Below are positions 7,673 through 12,215 of a DNA stretch of 12,215 nt, in pieces; position 1 is the stretch's first letter, and each line of letters starts with the position of its first letter. The stretch comes from JADJVL01 sp039812765 (GTDB taxonomy: Bacteria; Acidobacteriota; Holophagae; Holophagales; Holophagaceae). The notes below the pieces were generated by a model. It was not told where the DNA came from. It was given only the letters and a program-made list of their open reading frames with translations, and did no database searches. The DNA lies in contig JBDIBF010000081.1 in the NCBI GenBank assembly GCA_039812765.1, forward strand, positions 1 through 12,215, given 5' to 3'. Both the position numbers and the translations under genes were made by a program.

Positions 7673-8142
7673 TTGTCCGCCTCCACGTCCATGAGCATGG
7701 ACATGAACTCCGCCTCGGCCACCTTGGTCCCGTTCACAAAGGCCTCGCCCCGCAGCTTGCAGACGCGCCCCTTGAAGGAGAGCACCTTCACCTCCATGAC
7801 GAGCTGGTCCCCGGGCACCACCGGCTTGCGGAACTTCACCCCGTCGATGGCCATGAAGTAGATGACCTTGGAGGCCAGGTCATCGAACTCCTGCATCACC
7901 AGGCAGCCGCCGGTCTGGGCCATGGCCTCCACGATGAAGACGCCGGGGAACACGGGCCGCTTCGGGAAGTGGCCCTGGAAGATCTGCTCGTTGTAGCTGA
8001 TGTTCTTCAGCCCGCGGATCCACTGCCCCCGCTCGAAGTCGAGGATGCGGTCCACCAGCAGGATCGGGTAGCGGTGGGGCAGCAGGCCCATGATGGCCTG
8101 CAGGTCCAGGGTGTTCGGCGCGCGTTCGGGGGCTTCGGACAT
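7669..8142 (-). CDS. fabZ: 3-hydroxyacyl-ACP dehydratase FabZ
   Basis: Dehydrates 3-hydroxyacyl-ACP in fatty acid elongation and so competes with LpxA for the same substrate, which explains the common pairing of the two genes. The 157-residue hotdog-fold protein shows LPHRYPILLVDR (21-32) and the catalytic blocks QGHFPKRPVFPGV (H58) and IVEAMAQ (E72). The ATG at 8142 has GGAG about 8 bases upstream. It is the first gene of the run fabZ-lpxA-era-sirtuin. The usual lpxD is not upstream. Instead there is a 560-base gene-free repeat region in which I could not identify a clear promoter; TATGCG around 8165-8170 is a weak -10 candidate only. Confidence 0.96.
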   Translation of the reverse strand: MSEAPERAPNTLDLQAIMGLLPHRYPILLVDRILDFERGQWIRGLKNISYNEQIFQGHFPKRPVFPGVFIVEAMAQTGGCLVMQEFDDLASKVIYFMAIDGVKFRKPVVPGDQLVMEVKVLSFKGRVCKLRGEAFVNGTKVAEAEFMSMLMDVEADK

Positions 8143-8226
8143 TCGGGTCTCCGGTGACAGTTTCGCATAGTGGGTGCGGGGACCGGAGCGGGGGCTTGAA
8201 CCCTGGCGTTGGCCCTGATCCCGCCC

Positions 8227-8346
8227 CTGGTCTGGACCTTGACCTGGTCCTTAGACCTGGACCTGGACCTCGACCTGGACCTTGACCTTCACCTGGACCT
8301 TGACCTGGACCTTGCCCTTGCCCTTGACCTTGACCTTGACCTTCCC
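8227..8346 (+). repeat. Degenerate hexanucleotide tandem array, about 20 units
   Basis: Six-base units of the form CTNGAC run almost without break: CTGGAC, CTTGAC and CTCGAC, with variants CTTGCC, CTTCAC, CTGGTC and CTTCCC. The unit at 8250-8256 is CTTAGAC and has one extra base. The last units before the hairpin (8323-8340) are three perfect CTTGAC copies. Looser relatives occur on both sides, for example CTGGCC-CTTGAC at 8492-8503. The array leads straight into structured element A, whose 5' end is made of the same units. No conserved frame is kept across the insertion, so it is treated as a non-coding repeat prone to copy-number change. Confidence 0.9.
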
Positions 8347-8420
8347 AAGGTGCCCGAGTCTGTCGCGGCGGCCCTTTCGCCGCGACAGACTCGGGCACGG
8401 CCAAGCGACAGCGCGGCAGG
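8332..8420 (+). repeat. Structured repeat element, copy A, with perfect 21-bp hairpin
   Basis: In order, the element has GACCTTGACCTT (end of the hexamer array), three variable bases, AAG, a hairpin, and a 22-base tail. The hairpin arms are 8350-8370 and 8378-8398. All 21 pairs are perfect, around the 7-base loop GCCCTTT. The tail (8399-8420) begins GGCCAAGCGAC and ends GCGCGGCAGG. Copy B on the other strand has the same plan, with identical arm and loop lengths. There is no T-run on either side, so it is not an ordinary terminator. It resembles REP-type elements in size and build, but the family is not one I recognise. Confidence 0.88.
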
Positions 8421-8542
8421 CTGGGTCGAAGGGCCGCTCCCATTGCCGCATCCCGCAAAAGCCGAGCCCTGGTTGTCTCAACCCTGGAAACCTGGCCCTT
8501 GACCCACCCATCCCCCGGCCCGGCCGGATCGTCCTTCATGTT

Positions 8543-8632
8543 CCTGCCGCGCTCTCGCTTGGCCGCACCGCAGCCAACCGCGGCGAAAAAGCCGCCGCGG
8601 TTGTCTGTGGTGCCTTTTCAAGGTCAAGGTCC
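8543..8632 (-). repeat. Structured repeat element, copy B, inverted relative to copy A
   Basis: Read on the minus strand it has GACCTTGACCTT, three variable bases, AAG, a hairpin with arms 8613-8593 and 8585-8565 around the loop GCTTTTT, then the 22-base tail (8564-8543). The tail differs from copy A at a single base. The inner seven stem pairs (CGCGGCG with CGCCGCG) are identical to copy A. The stem has 19 Watson-Crick pairs, one G-T pair (8570 with 8608, plus-strand reading) and one mismatch (8574 with 8604). It begins about 70 bases after the stop of the HD-GYP gene and would lie in that transcript's 3' region. Confidence 0.86.
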
Positions 8633-8702
8633 TCCATCGTCAGGCCCCAACACCACGCCGCCGGGCCGACCGGTCCGCCGGACCGCAGGGGCCTCGCCCC
8701 CC

Positions 8703-10415
8703 TCAGGCCTTGACCGTCCGCTCGAAGACCCGGGCCTCCAGGAAGAGCTGGAAGAGGTGGGCGTCGAGATGCCCCTCCTTCGCCTCGTCGTCGAGGATGG
8801 CCAGGCTCTTCTCCAGGGGCACGGCGGCCTTGTAGGGCCGGTCCCGGGCGGTGAGGGCGTCGAAGACGTCGGAGATGGCCATGGCGCGGCTCTGCACGGG
8901 GATGGCCGGGGCGTCCAGCTGCCGCGGGTAGCCGCGGCCCGTGAGGCGCTCGTGGTGGGCGTAGGCGATCTCGGGGATGTCCCGCAGGTCCCGCGTCCAG
9001 GGGATCTGCTGCAGGAAGCGGAAGGTGTGGGTGACGTGGCTCTCGATCTCCAGCCGCTCCCCCTCGGAGAGGCTGCCCTTCTTGATGCGCAGGCAGGCCA
9101 GGTCGTCGGCGTGGACGATCTCCTCCGCCCCGCCGTTCCAGTGCGTGAAGGTCAGCCCTTCCAGGAGGCCGAGGCCCTCGGCCACGTCCTGGGGCAGCAC
9201 GGAGGGCTCGTTGCTGCGCTTCACCAGGGCCATGAGCCGCTCGGTCTCCTCCTGGCGGTCGCGGATGATGGCCTCCCAGCGCTGGGGGTCGAACGCGGTC
9301 CCGCCCTTCCAGGCCTCCTGCAGGAGGCGCAGGGCGTCCTCGAGCTGCCGCTGGCGCAGGCGCTGGAGGATGATCTCCATGCGCTGGGGGTCCAGCTTCT
9401 TGGCCTTCACCAGCACCTGCTCGCGCACGCCGACCTTGCCGAAGTCGTGGAGCAGGCTGGCGTAGCGGATCTCCCGGAGCTGGCGCTCGGTGAAGCTGAC
9501 GGGGCCGTAGGGGCCGTTGGGGGTGAGGTTCACCGCCTCGGCGAGGCCCACGGTGAGGTCCGCCACCCGGCCGCTGTGACCGGAGGTGACGGGGTCCCGG
9601 GCCTCGATGGCGGTGACGCTGGCGTTCACGAAGCCCTCGAAGAGGGTCTCGATGTCCTCCCGGAGCTGGGCGTTCTTCACGGCGACGCCGGCCTGGGCGG
9701 CAAGGCTCCTGGCCAGCACCAGGTGCTCGGCGAGGAAGGGCACCGGCGCGCCCTCGTCGTCCTCCACCCGGTTGATCCACTGGATGACGCCGAGGATCTC
9801 GCCCTCGGTGTCGATCATGGGCACCACCAGCATGGACACGGTGCGGTAGCGGGCCTGGCGGTCGAAGCTGTCGTTGAAGTGGTAGGGCGACGCGTCGGCG
9901 ATGCGGTAGACGTCGGGGATGTTGAGGGGGTCGCCGGTGCTGGCCACGAAGCCCGCCAGGGTGCTGGGGCTGATGGGCATCTTGAAGCGGTGGTAGGGCA
10001 GGCTCACCTTCGCGTTCTGGGTGTGGGCGAAGAGCAGCTCCTTGGAATCCTCGTCCCCCACCACCAGGTAGATGGACCCGGCTTCGGCCGCCAGCAGGCT
10101 GCGGGACTGGGTGAGGATGAGGTCCAGCAGCTTGTCGAGGTTCTGCTCGGAGGCGAGCGCCGCGCCGATCTCGTTGAGGCGCTGCATGGAGCGCAGGTCC
10201 TTGGAGCGCTCGAAGCCCGCCTGGATGAGGCTGTAGGCGCCCTCCACCCCGGGCCAGTCGGCGCAGCCGGCCAGCCGGCCCCGCCCGGCGATGCCGATGG
10301 ACACGTCGCTGCTGGGGCCGTGCTCCGTCCATTCCACCACCCGCTTCAGTTCCGGGGGGAAGCGGGCCTCGACACTGCTACGGTGCTCGGGAGGGAGGGC
10401 TACGGTGAGTCGCAT
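8703..10415 (-). CDS. GAF-domain HD-GYP protein, probable cyclic-di-GMP phosphodiesterase
   Basis: This 570-residue cytoplasmic protein has a GAF sensor domain (about 75-250) and an HD-GYP domain (about 260-570). Metal and signature residues are visible: H280 in GHSGR, H323-D324 in LLHDFGK, H460, H487-H488 in AHHERLTGRGYP (GYP at 495-497) and D516 in ISDVFDALTARDRPYK. The set is complete, so c-di-GMP hydrolysis is expected, with the GAF domain sensing a small ligand. About 100 extra residues (roughly 342-440) lie between the HD motif and the conserved KKGSLSEGERLEIESH segment. The start is uncertain. ATG 10415 has no purine-rich site and shares its CATG with the divergent methyltransferase gene. 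ATG 10187 (M77) has AAGGA upstream and sits at the GAF boundary. The frame's extension to 10607 would cross the methyltransferase gene and is rejected. Confidence 0.88.
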   Translation of the reverse strand: MRLTVALPPEHRSSVEARFPPELKRVVEWTEHGPSSDVSIGIAGRGRLAGCADWPGVEGAYSLIQAGFERSKDLRSMQRLNEIGAALASEQNLDKLLDLILTQSRSLLAAEAGSIYLVVGDEDSKELLFAHTQNAKVSLPYHRFKMPISPSTLAGFVASTGDPLNIPDVYRIADASPYHFNDSFDRQARYRTVSMLVVPMIDTEGEILGVIQWINRVEDDEGAPVPFLAEHLVLARSLAAQAGVAVKNAQLREDIETLFEGFVNASVTAIEARDPVTSGHSGRVADLTVGLAEAVNLTPNGPYGPVSFTERQLREIRYASLLHDFGKVGVREQVLVKAKKLDPQRMEIILQRLRQRQLEDALRLLQEAWKGGTAFDPQRWEAIIRDRQEETERLMALVKRSNEPSVLPQDVAEGLGLLEGLTFTHWNGGAEEIVHADDLACLRIKKGSLSEGERLEIESHVTHTFRFLQQIPWTRDLRDIPEIAYAHHERLTGRGYPRQLDAPAIPVQSRAMAISDVFDALTARDRPYKAAVPLEKSLAILDDEAKEGHLDAHLFQLFLEARVFERTVKA

Positions 10416-11694
10416 GGCGAAGGGGGGCAGGCCTGGGGGGAAAGGGTCCCCAGCATATCGGAGCCCCCGGGTCCCGGGGGAAGCCTGGACGGGAAAAATC
10501 GAGCGCCTGGCCTGGGGCGGCGCGGGGCTGGCCCATGCCGCCGACGGGCGCCTCCTGCTGCTGCGGGCGCCCCTGGCCCTCTTCCCCGGCGAGGCGGTGG
10601 AGGCCACGGTGCACTGGAAGGCCCGTCACGGCGAAGGGGAGGTCAAGGCCTGGACGGCCCGGGACCCCCGCCGGGTGCCGGCGGCCTGCCCGGTGGCGGA
10701 GGCCTGCGGCGGCTGCGACCTGTGGGAGGCCGGGGAGGCCGTCGGGGACCTGAAGCGCCTGATGGTGGAGGACCTGCTCCACCGCGCCCTGCCCGACGCT
10801 CCCGCCTGGACCTGGCACCCGGCGCCCCCCGAGGCGCGGCGCCACCGCATCCAGCTCCACTGGGACGGCAAGCGGCTGGGCTTCCACAAGCGGCGCAGCC
10901 ACCAGCTCGTGGAGGTCGTTGACTGCCCGGCGGCGGCGGCCTCCCTGCGGGGGGCGATCCCCCGCTTCCGGGAGGCCCTGGAGGCCCGGGCGCTGCCCAC
11001 GCGGGCCCAGCGCTGGGAGCTGGCCACGGGCACCCCCGAGGGCGTGGTCTGGGCCTGCGACGAGGGGGGCCGGACCTGGATCCTGGAGCCGGACGGTTTC
11101 CTGCGCAGCGACGAGGCCATGACGCAGACCCTCGGCGGCCTGCGCCTGCGCCACCGCCCGGGGGGCTTCTTCCAGGCCTGCCCGCCCTGGGCCTGGGCGG
11201 CCTTCCAGGGGGTGCTGGAGGGTTGGGACCTGAGGGGCGCCACGCTCTTCGACCTCTACGGGGGCGTGGGCATCTTCAGCGCGATGCTGGAGGACCGCTT
11301 CCGGCGCTTCGAGCTGGTGGAGTCCGATGAGGCGGCGGTGGGCTTCGCGAAGAAGAACCTGTCGGCCCTGAAGCTGGACTTCGAGGCCCAGGCCGGGGAC
11401 GTGGCCGCCTGGGCGGCGGCGCGGCGGGAAGCCGGCGGCCTGGGCGGGCCGGGGGACCTGCTGCTGCTGGATCCGCCCCGGGAGGGCCTCGCCCCGGAAC
11501 TGGCCGAAACTCTGCACGGCGCGGGGGCGGAGACGCTGGTGCTGGTGGGCTGCGACGGCGCGGCCTTCTGCCGGGACGCCAAGCGCCTGGGGCCGGCCTG
11601 GCGGCTGGTGGACCTGGCGGTGCTGGACCTCTTCCCCAATACCGTGCACGCGGAATTCGTCGGACGCTTCGAACGGGCGGCCGGTTCGCGCTAG
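10414..11694 (+). CDS. TrmA/RlmD-family RNA (uracil-5-)-methyltransferase, divergent
   Basis: This 426-residue SAM-dependent enzyme is expected to methylate C5 of a uridine in rRNA or tRNA. In order it shows a TRAM-like N-terminus (GKIERLAWGGAGLAH, 27-41), iron-sulfur ligands C92-x5-C98-x2-C101 with a fourth at C171, FFQACPP (252-258), SAM motif I FDLYGGVGIFSAML (279-292), DPPREGL (353-359), the nucleophile C380 in VGCDGAAFCRD, and the base E414 in FPNTVHAE. Several blocks differ from the family norm: LYGGVG for LYCGVG, GCDG for SCNP, and FFQAC for FFQ-x-N. The exact target is therefore left open. I chose ATG 10414 because GGTGAG lies just upstream and the TRAM-like segment follows closely. 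speD follows 13 bases later and is probably co-transcribed. Confidence 0.87.
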   Translation: MAKGGRPGGKGSPAYRSPRVPGEAWTGKIERLAWGGAGLAHAADGRLLLLRAPLALFPGEAVEATVHWKARHGEGEVKAWTARDPRRVPAACPVAEACGGCDLWEAGEAVGDLKRLMVEDLLHRALPDAPAWTWHPAPPEARRHRIQLHWDGKRLGFHKRRSHQLVEVVDCPAAAASLRGAIPRFREALEARALPTRAQRWELATGTPEGVVWACDEGGRTWILEPDGFLRSDEAMTQTLGGLRLRHRPGGFFQACPPWAWAAFQGVLEGWDLRGATLFDLYGGVGIFSAMLEDRFRRFELVESDEAAVGFAKKNLSALKLDFEAQAGDVAAWAAARREAGGLGGPGDLLLLDPPREGLAPELAETLHGAGAETLVLVGCDGAAFCRDAKRLGPAWRLVDLAVLDLFPNTVHAEFVGRFERAAGSR

Positions 11695-11707
11695 GCTGTC
11701 CCCCACC

Positions 11708-12079
11708 ATGTCCCCCCTCGGACGCCACCTCCTCGCCGAGTTCAACGGCTGCGACCCCTCGGCCCTGGCCGACCTGGACGGGGTGACCCGCGCCATGCGC
11801 GAAGCCGCGGTGGCCGCCGGCGCCACGGTGGTGACCCACAGTTTCCACCGCTTCGGCGGCGGCGGCGGCATCAGCGGCGTGGTCGTCATCGCCGAGAGCC
11901 ACCTCGCCATCCACACCTGGCCCGAGCACGCCTTCGCCGCCGTGGACTTCTTCACCTGCGGAAAGGTGGACGCGGGGCGGGCGCTGGCGCACCTGAAGGC
12001 GGCGTTCGGGTGTGGGAAGGTGGAGACCGTGGAGGTCAGCCGGGGGCCGCTGCGGGTGTTCGAGCCGGAAGTGCGGTAG
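11708..12079 (+). CDS. speD: S-adenosylmethionine decarboxylase proenzyme, class 1B
   Basis: Makes decarboxylated SAM, the aminopropyl donor for spermidine. The 123-residue proenzyme is normal for the short bacterial/archaeal class. The self-cleavage site is E63-S64 in VVVIAESHLAIHTWPE, with S64 becoming the pyruvoyl cofactor. H69 corresponds to the processing histidine and C84 in FFTCGK to the proton-donor cysteine (T. maritima S63, H68 and C83, shifted by one). It starts 13 bases after the methyltransferase stop with little Shine-Dalgarno signal, so expression may rely on coupling. No spermidine synthase (speE) follows within the window, and no terminator is seen after the stop. Confidence 0.96.
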   Translation: MSPLGRHLLAEFNGCDPSALADLDGVTRAMREAAVAAGATVVTHSFHRFGGGGGISGVVVIAESHLAIHTWPEHAFAAVDFFTCGKVDAGRALAHLKAAFGCGKVETVEVSRGPLRVFEPEVR

Positions 12080-12098
12080 GGGTTGGGCACAGGGCCGC

Positions 12099-12215
12099 CT
12101 AGGTGTAAGTGCCAATCAGGTTGTTCACCCGAGATCTGGGAAGCTGAAAGCGCCAACAGTCAGCGTTCTCGGAGTCTCGGGTGAACCTCCACAGTCGAGC
12201 AAAGTCCTGCCCTGC
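12099..12215 (-). other. Atypical right edge: open frame and 12-bp inverted repeat, possible mobile-element end
   Basis: The sequence changes character after speD and becomes less GC-rich. GTTCACCCGAGA (12123-12134) and its exact complement TCTCGGGTGAAC (12175-12186) face each other across 40 bases. On the minus strand a frame is open from the window edge to a TAG at 12101-12099 (38 codons, ending RSRVNNLIGTYT). I do not recognise this peptide. It could be the C-terminus of a gene entering from the right, or a chance reading through the end of an insertion sequence starting near TGTAAGTGCC (12104). The window stops before this can be resolved. Confidence 0.3.

Larger units (their letters stand above)
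8143..8702. other. Gene-free interval between fabZ and the HD-GYP gene
   Basis: The 560 bases carry the hexamer array, element A, a 122-base spacer (8421-8542) and element B. The spacer holds a small GGTTG-TCT-CAACC hairpin (8470-8482), hexamer-like remnants near 8492-8503, and otherwise nothing I can identify. Open frames here are low-complexity readings of the repeats (Leu-Asp, Gly-Gln or Val-Lys strings) and have no ribosome binding sites. The promoter of the fabZ operon should be in this interval or further upstream, but I cannot place it. Confidence 0.7.

Noticed and set aside
5486..7861. Long plus-strand open frame opposite the sirtuin, era, lpxA and fabZ genes
   Set aside because: It crosses four well-identified minus-strand genes and gives a composition-driven sequence with no motifs.
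8227..8346. CRISPR-like array
   Set aside because: Six-base contiguous units without spacers; this is a microsatellite-type repeat.
8209..8502. Small plus-strand protein with a Leu-Asp repeat
   Set aside because: It reads through the hexamer array and hairpin. An extra base at 8250-8256 breaks the repeat frame and there is no ribosome binding site. The Leu codon third-base variation (CTT, CTG, CTC) was tempting, but the GAC codon also changes to Ala, His and Val.
8565..8613. Copy B hairpin as the Rho-independent terminator of the HD-GYP gene
   Set aside because: The minus strand has GGCCAAGCG after the stem rather than a T-run, and the same structure occurs in copy A where no gene ends.
10291..10413. 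Upstream start for the methyltransferase
   Set aside because: The 41 extra residues have no family resemblance and overlap the HD-GYP N-terminus. GGTGAG favours ATG 10414.
10416..10607. N-terminal extension of the HD-GYP protein
   Set aside because: The extra 64 residues are Arg/Pro/Ser-rich and antisense to the start of the methyltransferase gene.
8499..10922. Long plus-strand open frame opposite the HD-GYP gene
   Set aside because: Antisense shadow. It ends in Gly/Pro/Arg-rich junk inside the methyltransferase gene.
10378..12156. Long minus-strand open frame opposite the methyltransferase and speD genes
   Set aside because: No recognisable domain. The plus strand carries complete catalytic motifs of two enzymes over the same bases.
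370..12169. Shared 11-base string GTCAGCGTTCT at 370-380 and 12159-12169
   Set aside because: Matches of this length are expected several times by chance in a 12-kb window, and the flanks do not align.

Overview
The window is about 12.2 kb of GC-rich bacterial DNA. It encodes nine complete protein genes and one gene (groES) cut by the left edge. The organism is Gram-negative: it has lpxA and fabZ for lipid A and fatty acid synthesis, and a large TonB-dependent outer-membrane receptor. That receptor is of the Oar-like type, with an N-terminal carboxypeptidase-regulatory domain. This type, the GC content, a CIRCE-controlled groES and a GAF/HD-GYP protein fit Acidobacteriota, perhaps the Holophaga/Geothrix group. 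The taxonomic placement is inference from gene style, not from a marker gene.

Layout from left to right. Positions 1-362 hold groES on the minus strand with its ribosome binding site, a CIRCE operator and a probable promoter. Positions 488-1897 hold two plus-strand genes, a coiled-coil/zinc-ribbon protein and a YggS-type PLP-binding protein, closed by a strong hairpin terminator. The same terminator can serve the Oar-like TonB receptor arriving on the minus strand (1917-5075). Positions 5225-8142 hold a tight minus-strand operon read fabZ, lpxA, era, sirtuin. Its genes overlap or lie a few bases apart, except for a 42-base gap before the sirtuin.

Positions 8143-8702 (560 bases) hold no convincing gene but are the most unusual part of the window. 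They contain a degenerate hexanucleotide array (about 20 units of CTTGAC/CTGGAC) running into a perfect 21-bp hairpin with a 7-base loop. A second copy of the same element lies about 120 bases away in opposite orientation. The two copies share a fixed inner stem, a similar loop and a nearly identical 22-base tail. Their outer stems differ at eight pair positions, and six of these are compensatory double changes. This points to a structured repeat family (REP-like, RAYT-mobilised, or an RNA or ssDNA structure) whose fold is maintained.

Positions 8703-10415 encode a GAF plus HD-GYP protein, probably acting on cyclic di-GMP, on the minus strand. Positions 10414-11694 encode a divergent TrmA/RlmD-family RNA uracil-5-methyltransferase on the plus strand. 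The most likely start codons of these two genes share one CATG. Downstream on the plus strand is speD (S-adenosylmethionine decarboxylase, 11708-12079). The last 115 bases look different: lower GC, a 12-bp inverted repeat and an open minus-strand frame running off the edge, possibly the end of a mobile element.
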